DNA of 64,000 nucleotides from Aporrectodea caliginosa (GCA_020284085.1 JACEVL010006447.1:216001-280000); one strand, 5' to 3'. Numbered from the stretch's first letter, positions 23,708-36,948 are shown. Numbers and translations are program-made. The notes: a model not told the origin generated them from the sequence alone.

Positions 23708-24085
23708 ATCGGTCTTAACTAGCTAACTAACTCTCGAGATAATACATCGTGTGTGACATTCACGTGACCTTACGCAGCCGCTTAAAATCACCTGTTCATC
23801 AGCACAAACATAAATTGGATTGGATTGGTTGTGGACGGTTATATATTGACTTTAAACCGCTGCATCCAGGAATCGAATCTCTAGCCTTTATGAACAATTG
23901 TTAATTTGTTATCATGGCAGATATAGGGTCCAAGAAAAGTCTGTCTGTTTTGTTCGATTGTTCCGGTCGTCGTCCTTTGAATACTATCTGTTGTGGCTGA
24001 TGAACGCAAATGACAAATGATTGATTAGTCGGCCATAGAGAGACAACTCTATCGGCAATCTACTCTCGACGGATTCCTCAGCAGC

Positions 24086-24147
24086 CTCTCTCTCTCTCTC
24101 TGTCTCTCTCACTCTCTTTGTCTCTCTGTCTCTGTCTCTCTTTCTGG
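24086..24147. repeat. (TCTC)n microsatellite
   Basis: Short pyrimidine tract. Confidence 0.9.
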
Positions 24148-24412
24148 TGCCAGGAAAATGCAGAACTATTGTTTTCCGGTTTTTATTCAGATCTTTCGGA
24201 GAACTAAAGCGAACGAAGAAAGGCCTATGTTGACCAACCGCAACCATAATATTTTCAAAAGAGATTTCCTGTTTGAAGTTATCTATTGCATAATATCTTA
24301 CATCGAGGGAATTATCAGATTTCCATGTTCAATATAATATATTTGTAAGAGGTTTGAAAGAATTATAGTCGATAAATGTCATCAACCATGTATATTCATT
24401 CATTCATTTATA

Positions 24413-24475
24413 GTCTATTCAAGTATTTATATAGCATCTCTTCAAGGAACTACTCAGAGGTGCTCCCGACTCTAG
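24413..24475 (-). mobile_element. SINE/LINE tail fragment
   Basis: The minus strand reads GTCGGGAGCACCTCTGAGTA and then TTGAAGAGATGCTATATAAA, the tail shared with the LINE at 54 kb. Confidence 0.6.
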
Positions 24476-25160
24476 GTGAGCCCGGTATAATTATATATCT
24501 ACTATTTGATAGAAGGGAAATGGTTTTCTAGATATTCTATTGCTGGAATGTTGATGCTGGGTTTCCCTCCGGCAAACTATTCTTTAACACCCGGGCAAGT
24601 AATGTAATAGATTACCTGTTAGATTACACGCCATTTCCTACAGTAGCCCTCAGAGGCAATGACTGAGGTGGTCTCGGAGTAAGTGCAACTAAGTCTACAG
24701 CATTTGAACTATATTATTACCGCCATATGAGTCTCTAAGTCTTAAATGATAAACACTTGACAACATCATTTGGACAAGCGAGCAACCTCTTCCCGTGTGT
24801 TACATGACCTTAGAGCGAATTATCAATTTCGGCAAGCATCCGCGAAATTTGAATCCCGAGCGTAGAAGTAAGAGCAAACGCGTTACCAATCTTCCATTGA
24901 GTGATTGTAGTAGGCCCACGTAGAGTGCTTAACGAAACGATGATTCCATGGGGGGGGGGAGCCGTTGAAGTTGTCTTTCACTTGAGCCACCTGTGTCAAG
25001 CCCAGTCCTCAGATTACTTTGGAAGAGGTGTATAATAATTAATCGGATACTAATGTGTCTTACGTTTATAGGGAATCGTGTTAACGGTGAATTCGTGGCG
25101 ATCTGCAAATCGTCTGATCGTGTTGGCTGGCGTTTGTCCTACCAATTAGAATTACTATAC

Positions 25161-25256
25161 CTCTGACGTAGACGTAGTGTGTTGATGAGCCGAGAATTGT
25201 TGAATATGGACCGCGTATCTCACACGTATAATTGCCACTATCCAACTGAGTTACCT
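25161..25256 (-). CDS. IgSF gene, exon encoding C-terminal strands of first Ig domain
   Basis: A 96-bp exon on the minus strand, too short to stand out as an open frame. Acceptor TTTATTTTCAG, donor GTATAG, phase 1 at both ends. It reads EVTQLDSGNYTCEIRGP and ends THYVYVR. LDSGNYTC is the classical DxGxYxC motif of the F strand and supplies the second cysteine of the V-type domain begun in the exon at 31386. The last strand (THYVYVR) then leads into AAVQ of the next exon. The Asn-Tyr-Thr is a potential glycosylation site. The split of a V-type domain before the DxGxYxC strand matches the way the third domain is cut after WITLTV. Confidence 0.82.
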
Positions 25257-25383
25257 CTGAAAATAAACATGAATAAGATTATAACTATAATGTCGGTGAA
25301 AAACAGAGAATTTAGGCCCCTATAGCTATCTATTTGAATTAATTTTTAATTTAAATTCAAATATATATTATATTAAATAGTTA

Positions 25384-25451
25384 TTTTAAGGACAAAAAGG
25401 TCAATTTTAGAGAAAAATCATGGTCTGAAATTGACCTTTTTGTCCTTAAAA
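25384..25451. other. Intronic hairpin, 28-bp stem
   Basis: Arms 25384-25411 and 25424-25451 pair over 28 positions with one G-T type mismatch and a 12-base loop; the core is AAGGACAAAAAGGTCAATTT. It lies 128 bp upstream of the 96-bp Ig exon on the transcribed (minus) strand, so it would fold in the pre-mRNA near the 3' splice site. Confidence 0.85.
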
Positions 25452-25939
25452 AACTTTCGATAACTTTTCAAGTCGAGAAATTTGGTATCCTTGTTTCAAC
25501 AATTATTAGCCCTTATCTGATCATTTTTCTTCGATTTTTGTTAGATTTTGTTTCTTATGACCTTGAAATGACCTTGAATGACCTTGAATTTAGTATCTAT
25601 ATTTTATCGAAACATAGCTCTCATCGAGATAAACAAAGAGTTAATAGTTCATCCAAATTGGACTCCTTGTTAATTTTTTGTGATAAAAAGAGTAAATCGA
25701 CAATGGACCCAAGTTCCAAGACAAAAGCATGGGCGCCTTCAGTCCTGGGAGTTTAAGTAGGGTATGTTCGGGGGCTTTGAGGGACCTCAGAAATAACATT
25801 TTAAAATTCTGTATAAAAATATTTATAGACAATAGGTCTATATAAATAGAATAAATGGTAAAAATAGGGAATGGTTGGTTTCTGCAATGTGTCGTTTTTC
25901 TGGACACACCTACAATACTCAGATTTCGTGTCTATAAAT

Positions 25940-26042
25940 ACACCGACGACGTCCATCTTTACTTTCTTCCAATTCTGTCGTCTGTCTTAAGTCAGTGATC
26001 ACGATGAACTGGATCAATAAAAATGATTGATTGATTGATGTT
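25940..26042 (+). mobile_element. Possible LINE 3' terminus
   Basis: The sequence ends GATCAATAAAAATGATTGAT with a (TGAT)n tail, a typical non-LTR 3' end. There is no readable protein upstream, so this is tentative. Confidence 0.35.
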
Positions 26043-27241
26043 TCCTCCTGATGCTGATGCTTAACGGTGATAATAATGAACACTATGACGACGACCAATA
26101 TGATGATGACGATAGCGATTATGAAACATGTGCACATTAGTTCGTCTGCACTTGATCACCCGCTGTGTATTCCTGGTCACGTCCATAGATGAGGCGCCGT
26201 GAAGCAGTTGACTGAATAATTATGGCTTCGTTATGTTTTCCATCTGCTTTTTGCATCAGACCTTGAAGTATTTTCTACGACTGGAGACGATGATGGCTAA
26301 TATTCCCATCCAAATGCTGTGTGCTCTGTGCAGCTGTGCAGTTCCTATGGTATCCACTCTATTCTGTCATTGTTCACGTAAAGGAAATTATTAAATCAAT
26401 TCGGCGTTTCTTAGAGAAAACCATTATCTCAGGACTGATTGCAATTTGGTCCTATTTTCAAACAATCTAGCAACTTGTTACACGTCTTTCATAATAATTG
26501 TTGCAGGTTCACTGCCATGATGTTTCTAAGAAGAATCTGTCACTGACCGTTCCATGATGTAAAATACTGTAGGCCCTATCCTATGCGAAATATTTCTGAT
26601 TAAATACTGCCGGGAATGAGAGCCAGAGAGCGAGCGAGTGTTTGCTCAAAGTGTATGTTTAAGCCCTATTAGTCTTTTGATTGACGTAAATGACGCTTCA
26701 CAGATGCAGTGAAGATTAGCGTTAATGTTACCCGCTGCAGCACTTGAAATACTGGACAAAATGGAACCAGTCCATGCCAACGGATAAAGCCAGAAAGACG
26801 TAACTGTTAAACTTCGCAAATAACTGAACACACAGCAGTCGTATAACCAGAGATTCGACTGCTTCTTCACTGCATCTTCAAGCAGGCTGTTGCTGTTGGT
26901 GTCTGGTTTCAACCATTGGAGAACGATGTTAGTAGACATCAAACAACCCGACCAATCAGATTAGTCCGATTTTCCTCAGATCTGCCGCATTTGCTTCCTT
27001 ACGATAGTCTCTCTCTATGCAAGAATGTTCTTTCCAATCGATGCAATTAGATTCTCGGATGTCGAGGAACAGACAACATGGACTAACAATAGCACTCTGC
27101 TGCCTGTCTCACTCTCGTATTTAAAGACACCTTCCAAATTAACAATCAAAACAGCCATCTTAAAGGAGGAATCTTTGCGCTGTTCTTTTCCGGGATTAGA
27201 AACCACAAAAATACCATACAATATCAGCAACAACAGCTGCA

Positions 27242-27442
<201 letters not shown>

Positions 27443-27455
27443 GATGATTCTAAAG

Positions 27456-27660
<205 letters not shown>

Positions 27661-27671
27661 ATAATAATAGT

Positions 27672-27959
27672 AAACATGTCATCCAGCGCCTCTCAGTTAT
27701 TATCCTTTCGAAGCACTTTCTCCCTGCCAGAAATTCACAAATCTGAGCCAACCAAGACAGTAAAGATTCTCCGGAGCCAGTTTGAATCTCGAGGGATCAT
27801 TACGTATCTCGGGGAAAAATAATAATAATAGATACCACCTACCATCTTCTAGCATAATCTTTTACTCCTGGCGGATTACATTTACTTTGCGTATAAGCGA
27901 AAACAGCAATACCAACAGCAGCAGCAGCAGCAGCAATAATAATAATAATAATAAGCAGC

Positions 27960-27960
<1 letters not shown>
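27672..27960 (+). mobile_element. Family B retroelement 3' end
   Basis: It contains the decayed motif reading IQRLSVII and a TTTC-rich GCACTTTCTCC corresponding to AFRGTFS of other copies. The tail motif TCGAGGGATCATTACGTATC lies at 27788-27810, then an AAT tract. About 115 bp of unrelated sequence follows before CAG and AAT repeats. Confidence 0.55.
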
Positions 27961-27995
<35 letters not shown>

Positions 27996-28035
27996 GATAA
28001 TGATAATGATAATGACAACAACAACAATGATAAAC

Positions 28036-28123
<88 letters not shown>

Positions 28124-28128
28124 TGATA

Positions 28129-28200
<72 letters not shown>
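27961..28200. repeat. (AATGAT)n and (AAT)n tract
   Basis: Compound repeat, about 240 bp. The frames give poly-Asn, poly-Ile or poly-Tyr artefacts. Confidence 0.97.
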
Positions 28201-28230
28201 CCGGACCATAATAATAATAATAATCATAAT

Positions 28231-28570
28231 GAGGGATAATAATATCTACCTCGGGAAAATAATAATAATAATACATAGCCTAGCCTTTGAAACCTTGTGG
28301 CTTATAAACAACAACGGCCTCAGTTTCATATCTGACTTGGGGCACACCTGACTCGTATATCCGGAGACACTCGAGAAGCTAGCTATCTGTTTCAGCGGCT
28401 CTCAATTATCATCCAGCGCTTCAACGCTGTCGCGTTTCGTGGCACCTTTGTTATGCCTGAATTGGAGGCGACGCAACCGTTACAGATGCTCATTTTTTTC
28501 TGTCTCCGCCTCTCCGGACAATTTTTATATCACCTGAGGGATCATGTCTACCTAGGGTAAAAAAATAACA
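28231..28570 (+). mobile_element. Family B retroelement 3' end(s)
   Basis: A tail motif (GAGGGATAATAATATCTACC) at 28231-28250 is followed by AAT repeats. Then comes a second copy whose plus frame reads LFQRLSIIIQRFNAVAFRG (about 28388-28445, by one frame), ending with CCTGAGGGATCATGTCTACC at 28533-28552 and an A-rich tail. Stops and frameshifts make it non-functional. Confidence 0.65.
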
Positions 28571-28619
28571 ATAATAAACTCAGTTTGCTCTGCCACATCA
28601 GAGTAACTGCCTTGCATAA

Positions 28620-28990
28620 ATTTGCGAAGTACTCTGGTTTGCCGTCGACAATGCACATCTCTTTTGCACCAATTGCCTTGGAAGCGCCTCGTCCAATTAA
28701 CTCTTCGGAGACTGAATTTATGTGCCACTAGCGTCGCCGCCTTTCCTCTAAATCCAGTGAACCGCTGGAGAGATGCATTTGCTCTTTCAGCGCCTTTCCA
28801 TTTGCATTCACGGCTACAATGTCATTACATTTTGAAGCACTTTCTCTGATGCCACTGAGCAGAGAATTGATCTCTTCCAGAGAAGTTCAATTGGCTCTTA
28901 AAGAATTTCTTGTTTCTGGAGGATCATTAACAATTATTATAATCTTGAAGTCCCTGAGGGATCATGTTTACCTCGGTACAAAACAAATAA
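28620..28990 (+). mobile_element. Family B retroelement 3' end
   Basis: Plus-frame LFQRLSICIHGYNVITF, a stop, then STFS (about 28780-28850), matches the C-terminal motif of the other copies. It ends with CCTGAGGGATCATGTTTACC at 28953-28972 and an AAT/ATG tail. Confidence 0.7.
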
Positions 28991-29283
<293 letters not shown>

Positions 29284-29397
29284 TTAATAATAAATAATAA
29301 TAGATAATAATAAATAATAATGATGATGATGATAATTATTATTATGATGGTGGTGGTGATAATGATGATGATGATGATAATGATAATAATTGTAATA

Positions 29398-29520
<123 letters not shown>

Positions 29521-29529
29521 TACTTCATA

Positions 29530-29710
29530 TATTTTTCGACATCGTGCATTGACAATTCCCGCTACAACGCAGTTGCTTTAGCCAACACTTTCTCTGCACC
29601 AGAACTTGACAAATAGTGGCTGCTTCAGATGTTTTCTCTCTCTTTAAAATTAGCATTTAAGTCCTCGATGGGTCATACATGTATATACCTTGGGGCATTA
29701 ACAGAAGTAA
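29530..29710 (+). mobile_element. Family B retroelement 3' end, decayed
   Basis: CGCTACAACGCAGTTGCTTT and ACTTTCTCTGCACCAGAACT correspond to the RYNAVAL...TFSAPEL part of the C-terminal motif. The tail motif is TCGATGGGTCATACATGTAT at 29664-29683. Confidence 0.55.
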
Positions 29711-30039
29711 TAATATTTTGCGTATTAGGAATGACATCCTAAGACATCGTTTTCATATCCGTCGTGTGTCGTCGGTGACATTGCCCATCTTTACTGGCTT
29801 CCACCGCAGGCACCGCATCTTATGCTGGCCTTCTTCATCTTGTCCAACTGTCATGTGCCCCCAACATCGCTCTCTTAGAACAATGAGTAACTGAACCTGG
29901 TGCTTCATTCCCAGAATGAACCGTCTCCCATAAGCAGTGTGTCTGGGACCACCCCTCATTCGAAACGACGACCTGGCAGCTTTATAGTCTTCAATAGCAA
30001 AGGCTGAAGGCAATCGCATCACCTCATGCTAGTGATTGG

Positions 30040-30740
30040 CTCCATGCATGCGCTCTTCATGAATAAGCGCTTGTGGATTGAAGCTCGATGATGAGACAGT
30101 CCATAAGGCAAGAGGCCTGCGCCTTGGGCTGAAATATGTGCTCCGCAAAATACCTTTGTGGAGAGACTACCCAAGACGACGGCTGACACTGCTAGTCGTG
30201 TTGCCTTTGACTTGATTGGAATGCCAGACACGCCGTATTAAATGATATCATCTGCCAAAGACGGTTTCCCTGCTACAAAGGAGCCAACTGGTCTGATGGG
30301 AGACGTCTGGAAGGCGTGACGCTCTTCCCGTGTGAGAGTGGCATATGCCTTTCCAGGGACGTCACTGCTATCGACACCCTGACAGGTCACCGGGTCACGG
30401 GTATTGCTGCAGCATCAGCTGCATCTGATTAGAGAGTCTGTTGATAGCCTGCAGCTGATAGAAACATATATAAATACACTGCTAGTTTGTCATCGTACTG
30501 ATTTGTGCCATTGGCCTTCGAAAAGTTGGGCTCCATAAATGAAGAATGCCTTGCTGTAATCAACCTCCTTGACGACCACTTTGATCATGTATTAAGAGGA
30601 AATAAGATGTCTAGTATAATCTATCAGCTCTCATCTATGAACATCAAGTCCTTCCATGAAGTCGCTTTTGCAGCGCCTTTTTCACCAATACAGACTATCC
30701 ATTTCAGAACAACGCTCCCCTAATTGTTGTCATCCTTATG
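30040..30740 (+). pseudogene. Family B retroelement C-terminal coding region
   Basis: The longest copy of the family. In order: SDGRRLEGVTLFP (from 30292) followed by SRDVTAIDTL (30352-30381), then after stops LAFEKLGSINEECLAVINLL (from 30511), then YQLSSMNIKSFHEVAFAAPF (30619-30680). The first block resembles a C-terminal pattern of invertebrate retroelement proteins, RxDGKRPDGxTLxPW...WDVTxxDTL, whose spaced PDG and DVT could be an endonuclease-like fold. Here P is L, D is E and W is R, so key residues are lost. In-frame stops and frameshifts separate the blocks. No reverse transcriptase core was recognised upstream. Confidence 0.6.
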
Positions 30741-30868
30741 GTCATCTTGAGCTGTCAACAGGACACTCAAGCATCATCATATCACTCCCATCCTTAATTC
30801 ACTCCACTGGCTGAACATCCCTGAGCGCATCCACTTCAAAGTCCTATCACAACAATACTCCCATCTAC

Positions 30869-30894
30869 AAAGTAGTAGTAGTAGTAGTAGTGGT

Positions 30895-30950
<56 letters not shown>

Positions 30951-30957
30951 TAGTAGT

Positions 30958-30992
<35 letters not shown>

Positions 30993-31020
30993 CAACAACA
31001 ATGATAATCATCATCATCAT
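30869..31020. repeat. (AGT/AGC)n trinucleotide tract
   Basis: Compound AGT and AGC repeats just over 100 bp downstream (minus strand) of the first Ig exon. The frames give poly-Leu, poly-Ala or poly-Val artefacts. Confidence 0.97.
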
Positions 31021-31128
31021 CAATACCTTCCTCAGAATCATGAAAACTACAAAAGCATGTAACTGCTTAACTACAAACATAATAGTTTCCACTCTAAGAT
31101 CCGTTGAACTGTTGTTGTCGTTACTCAC

Positions 31129-31386
31129 CGAGAATCGTCAGTTCGAACTTGTATCGTGGGTCTTGAGCCGTGAATGCGGCTTCGAACCGGTTGCTGGCGG
31201 CAAACGGTTCGTTGATGTTTCCCATCATGTTCATCGTCGTCTCCTCGCCTCGCTGCACCTTCCGCCAAACAACCGGGTATTCGAAGAGATTGTAGTAGTC
31301 GGCGTGAAAGTTACACTCGAGCACCAGTGGCTCTCCTTCATTCAGAATATGGACCTGACCCTCGGTCATCATCGCCAGGAAATACC
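31129..31386 (-). CDS. IgSF gene, exon encoding N-terminal part of first (V-type) Ig domain
   Basis: First recognised exon of the minus-strand Ig-superfamily gene: 258 bp, phase 1 at both ends, acceptor ATATTGTAG and consensus donor GTGAGT. The 86 residues begin YFLAMMTEGQVHI. They contain Cys25 (LVLECNF) and Trp41 (VVWRKV), 16 residues apart as in V-set domains, then a long C'-D region ending YKFELTIL. Joined to the 96-bp exon it gives FELTILEVTQLDSGNYTC, a complete V-type domain. The protein start is missing, since no initiator Met with signal peptide and a phase-1 donor was seen between here and 37.7 kb, so the first coding exon is probably further upstream or too short to recognise. It is most likely a membrane or secreted neuronal or immune-type recognition protein. 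Confidence 0.85.
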
Positions 31387-32515
31387 CTACAATATGCATA
31401 ATCATTATCTTCGGATTTAATCAAAGTCCAAAAAGCCAAGTCATATGGACATCAGAATATATTTAAAGCTCTTGTTCAGTTCAAAAGGAAAATCAGTGAT
31501 AACTCCGCCACTACTTGCAACGGAGGTGACGAGTATACGGTGAGCATCCAACTGATGAGGCAGTGCCAGTCCCAAGCCTGGATAAAGAAGGAGGGCGACG
31601 CTAATGGTCTCTGTTATCACACAGTGTCGTCAAACTGAAACTACTACTCCTAAATCAGTGATACAGGTATTGTCAGGTTCGGTTAAAAGTCGAGATACAA
31701 AGGATATAAGTTAAGCAGACGGCTACTGTACAGTGGATGTTCTTTTGAAACTGGAGCAAAGGGAAGCTAAGGAGAGGAGGGAGAGGAGGCGGACCCATGA
31801 TTGGACTTTTTAAAAGCACAGTTATTGCCACTGGATCGTCAACGTGTCTCTAGCGCACAGTAGCAGCACATCCACAGAACATGCGACCAGACTATAAACC
31901 GACACTAAAGGAACTGACGCAGCAGCAAGCAACGACTGTTACGAACGAACTTAATTAGGTCGAGATAAGGTAAGTTGGTTTTACAGACAAATTGTTGTGT
32001 ATGTTCAGCGACTGGGAGCTTTAGCATCACATCACATTGTACTGCATAACATTGCATTACTTAACATTGTGCATTGCAGATGTCCCTTTCGTTTGTGATG
32101 GATTGATTGTCGTAAGATCAAATGGATGCAAACAACGAAAGCAACGAGTATACGGTGAACATCCGATTGATGAAAGCCGCTGCTCGCCTCCTAATTGACA
32201 CGACGACGCTCAGAGTAGTCTATCCAGCACATCAGAGACTCTGAATCTTTGGCAATGTAATTAATGCAAACTCATGCTAATCGATTTTATGTCCTCATGT
32301 TATGGAGTCTGTCCGAACCCATTGAACCGTCTTTCTCCGTCTTCTCCTCTTTCCTTTCCCATCCACCTCTTCCTCCTTCCATTCTCCTCCCTGTCCCTTT
32401 GTTCAGTCCTTTAGTTCTTCCTCCTTCGAGAATTCCTATGTTAACTGAAAGACAGCGTCGCTGCTTCTCGCCTTCTCAGAATCCAATTACTATTGAAATT
32501 ACATTCAACTGCTCT
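31387..32515. other. No gene recognised
   Basis: A consensus plus-strand donor (AAGGTAAGT) lies at 31967-31975 without a recognisable upstream coding exon. Otherwise nothing was seen. Confidence 0.4.
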
Positions 32516-32850
32516 GAATAATCTCCGTGAGGTAATGTAAACTCCATGAGGTAAAGTAAGGTAATATGCACGGTACAGTAATCTCTGTGAGGTAAGATAA
32601 AGTACAAATACAATACAATACAATACAATACAATACAATAAAGTAACTCTGTGAGGTAACGAAGTAACCTCTATAAGGTAAGGCAAAGAAACCTCTATGA
32701 GGTAAAGTAAAGTAATCTCTATGAAGAAAGGTAAAGTAATCGCCAAGACGTAAGGTAACTCTGTGAGGTAAGGTAAACCAATCTCTATAAGGTAAGTTAA
32801 AGCAATGTGTATGAGGTATACGGTTAAGTAACCCCCATGAGGTAAGGTAA
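32516..32850. repeat. Degenerate GAGGTAA minisatellite
   Basis: Irregular units of roughly 20-35 bp built on TCTGTGAGGTAAGGTAAAGT and variants, interrupted by an AATAC run at 32606-32640. Confidence 0.8.
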
Positions 32851-34950
32851 CATAAGATTCAATGACTACACGCCTCCAACCAGCAACTGTTTTCATATGC
32901 ATTGCTATGGCGGTTGAAAGATAATTCAGCTGAAGTTCACACTAAAGTGACAGCTTTTCTATGCAAGTAAATGTAATAGTGTGGGTTACATGTCTAGAAA
33001 ACGAACTACCAATTTGACAAGTCACGTTATTAAGTCCGAAATCTCAACTCAAAGGTGTATTCGTACCGGTAATCTGTCAACTAGCTGTGGTGGTTGTAGC
33101 CTATATAAATTTCGCCAATTACATTGTATAATTAAATAAAGGCCTAACCATGTATAAGCTTCTGCTTTTGTAGGGCTCCGAATGTACTCTAATGCGTTAT
33201 ATGTTGGCTATTGATATGTGATCAGTAGTACAATAAAGAAGAAGTGTATAATATTACTAATCATCAGTGTGTTCTGTCTGTTCATTTCAACCGAGTTTCT
33301 TTCAGTTCTGTTCTGTTTTGCTTTTATTCTGATGTGAGTCATGAGCTGCTTCTGGAACGCAAGGCAATCTCTTGAGATGCAATCGCTATTTTGGCCGCAG
33401 CAGAAGATAGCAGTGAGTTGAAACCCAACTGAGATGGTTCAATGTCTCCTCGGTCATATTCGACTGGGGAAATGTGCTGTTGTCATTTTTGGATCAATCC
33501 TTTGCGTCTCATGCCAAATAAGGCTAATAAGAAATGAAGCCAAGAATCTTACCGGCTCTGGTCAATGTCTCAACATGAACTGAACGCTCCTCTTGGCGAT
33601 GCCAGACCTAAGAAAGCTATACTCTTCTATCGACCATTCTGTCATCAGCTTGTCTGTTGTAATTCCTGCTATCTGCATACGCTATTGACCATTCTGAAAG
33701 TCCAGTTTTATTCATTCTATTGCTATCGAATCAATGTTGACAAGCTGGTCAAGGCTGAAAAAAGGTTTCGCCACATATTTCCACTCAGCTCGGTTGCCTT
33801 GAGGTTGCGTTCTTGTTTCAGCTTAACGACCTTGAGGTCACCGCATTTGAAACTGGTGATGACTCATGTAGTCATCCAAACCTAGTTTGACTACAGATTA
33901 ACCATTCAGGCCAGCGCAGGCAGATCTTTTCTAAGTAAAGTAAAGCTCACTCAAATGATCCATAATAGAAGGTTTGGGAAGCGCTCATTTCCCGATTTTA
34001 TGAGGCAATTAAAAGGAGCTATATTGAGGTGCATACATACAAACTATACAACTGATTAAAGAGCACATTTAATGGTCGAGCCCTATCTTTTCCTCCAGCA
34101 TTTCCACTAGTGATCTGTGATTCTGAATTTGGAAAGCCAAATCGATATCTTTAGTTATCACAGCGCTATTAGGAATTAGCTGTTGTAGTCACTATATTAT
34201 TAAGGTTGGATGTTCAGTTGGAAAAGCGTTGACATTTATCTGTGGTCGAAATACCGCAACTTCATCCGCCATTGACAATTTAGTTGTTGTCAAAAAATGC
34301 GATTCATACATGGTTACTAGTTTGGTTTTTAGTATGCTCGACATAGTCAGTAAGTGGTAGAAATATCCTACAGTCGTAGGATCGCGTCTTTAGGGATTGC
34401 TATTTGCAGAAACACGCAATAGGTATTATAGCCTACATGTAGCGTACTATCTCAACTGTGCACTTGCGAATGCCTCTTCGTCTGAAACGATGGCCATCTT
34501 CCAACTGGTTGTTGCTTATTATTTGTATTTTGGAATCTAATAATGGACCTAATGAAATCTATTTCGTCGTTATCGTAAGACATAAAGATCATGTTGATGA
34601 CGGCTTTAAGCTAAATCGACCACAATGAAAGTCTGAAGATATTAGAGAGCCAGGTCAAAATCCAACAAATCAAGCAATCAGAAGTCAAGCTACGGTGGAT
34701 TGGAAAACTGAAACAGATTTGTTTCAAGCTTTGTTCTGAACGGTACCAGGAATCAACTGTGCAGTAAGTTTCAGAGCTTCAGAGCAATCACCAGAAACTC
34801 TGTTTTTGTGCGAGGCACAACGAGAGTCAGGGTATTCTTTGATCAAGTACAAGATTTGATAACATGAGGGTGTGGGCAAAAGCTCAAATAAGCAGGCTGA
34901 TTTGAATGCAATGAATTGTGAACTATAAGACTTTGATGTATCGTATCGTA
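32851..34950. other. No gene recognised
   Basis: AT-rich DNA upstream of the recognised Ig exons. No repeat family, splice-bounded exon or RNA gene was recognised. Confidence 0.4.
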
Positions 34951-35010
34951 TCGTACCGTATCCATAGATTTATATAGCGCCTCTCTCAGAATAACAGCAC
35001 GAAAAACCGG
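34951..35010 (-). mobile_element. SINE/LINE tail fragment
   Basis: The minus strand reads AGAGAGGCGCTATATAAATC followed by TACGATACGATACGA repeats, the shared tail with a pentanucleotide extension. Confidence 0.6.
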
Positions 35011-35861
35011 GAAAAGAAACGTCTTTGTGATGTGAGAGATATTTACATGTTACAATGTTTGGAAGTAAGAGAGGAATGTTTGAACGTAAAAGTTATTGAG
35101 ATGTTAGGAATGCTTGAATGTCAGTAATATTAGGCGTTGAGTCTTTCAATGTAAGAGACGTTGGGATGCTAAATTTATAGATATGTTACAGATGTTGTTA
35201 TGAATTATTAGGCTTTTAGATATTCGGATACTTTAAACTTGGGGATGTTAAGCATCTAGGAATATTAGATAATTTTATGTTGGATTTTAGGAGTGTCAAA
35301 TATCAGGATCTTGTAGCATTTGTCTTCAATGTTTAAATGATAGGAAGAGTCAATTATCAATGGATAGGCTAATGGAATGAAATGGTTTTTTTTAGTTCAA
35401 GCATGCATGGTAACGATATCTGAATTTAAGGGATGTTATGATATTATTATTGCTGAGAATATTAGGATTTTGAGATGTGCCGGGTGTCAGAATGAATGTA
35501 TGCATATTTTGTTTAGTCTGAACAATGGTCAATTTGTTTCATTCGAAACAAATGTGCAACAATACATATTTTCTTTGTGAGTATTCCTTGCATAGACTTG
35601 CCTTTAATGAGACATGGCGTCAGTCTGGTGATAGACCGGCGGCGTTCATTTCTCATCTGACAGCCATAGTCTTCTCTATGCTGAATAAGGAAGCCTGTTT
35701 GCAGCGGCGCAGGTGAAGAATTTGCTTTTCTTTTCAGGTCATATGACGCCCGAAGGCAGAAAGAAACTGCATTAGGTCCCTGTGCTTGTTTCTGTACCAG
35801 GATCATTTGAGGTTCTGGCTGCTACTCTTATTTCTGGCAACAAAATTCATTCATTTCATTT

Positions 35862-35915
35862 TCATTTCATTTCAGATATTTATATAGCGCCCCTCCAAGA
35901 AAATGCAGGTACTGC
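35862..35915 (-). mobile_element. SINE/LINE tail fragment
   Basis: The minus strand reads CTTGGAGGGGCGCTATATAA and then an ATGAAATGAAAATGAAATG tail. Confidence 0.6.
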
Positions 35916-36948
35916 TTGTGAATATATATATATATCGCACAACATGTTCTCTTTGACTGACTTTTATAGCCAGTTCCAGTTACTCAACTGAATATTTTGT
36001 TACCTCTCCATCTGAAATAGTGATGATGAGGACGTTAATATTCATATTTATGTATCTAATCAGTGCTTTCTAGTAATTTGTTTATATGTTGGAAGTTGTA
36101 GAAATGTAAAAACCCATTGCCTTTCTTGCACACAGCCTTGGATGTATCTTGGTAACTCGTTCTGAGTCACAATCATTTCATTTTGTTACTCCTGTTGAAC
36201 ATATTCTTCGGATCAACGGAGAAATAACTTAATAATTATTATAGGTTTCAAGAAACTTACAGTCTGACATGAAATATAAAAATAATATAATAAACAAAAG
36301 ACCCGTTCAACTTGCAGTTTTATCTATATATTATACGCACGGCATGAGACTTCGACTATATATACGCAAAATATTTACCATTAACGTGAATTTAGGTAAA
36401 ATGTCAAAACCAGTTGACTTTTACGAGCCTTATCGGCTGTTAAAGCATGGACCTTCTGGAAATTGATGTTATTACAAGGCGGCCATTCTAACATAAATCT
36501 CGGAACATAATGCACGAATTGCAATTACACTGTCTTATATACAGACGTATGCTTATCGATAGTTTGCGTGCTTGTATGTGCAAATGTATGTCTGCCTAGT
36601 GCATATATATATGTAACGACACGCAAAGGAGTATATTATTTAGCGGCACGACTCAAAAACTGGAATCAAATTTTTGTTGATGCTGTAATATTGCTGTATC
36701 TCATTCCTCGTTCGCCATTAAATTCTGAGCTTCGTACATATCTTTAGCCCTCACTTTTTCTTCATTTGCTTGCATGTATACGCGATATATACTTGTATAT
36801 GCCTGTATAAAATCCACTCAATTATCATTACGATTCGACTTCAAGTGGCCTCTATCTGTTGCCAGGGCTGCAGCAGTCCAAACCGCAAAGAAATGTATTT
36901 CTCCTGTGAGAAATCACCGGCAAACGTCATTTCGACCTTATCGGTCGC

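Noticed and set aside
28622..28849. Independent 75-residue plus-strand gene
   Set aside because: Another frame of the same DNA matches the retroelement family B C-terminal motif, so this is its shadow.
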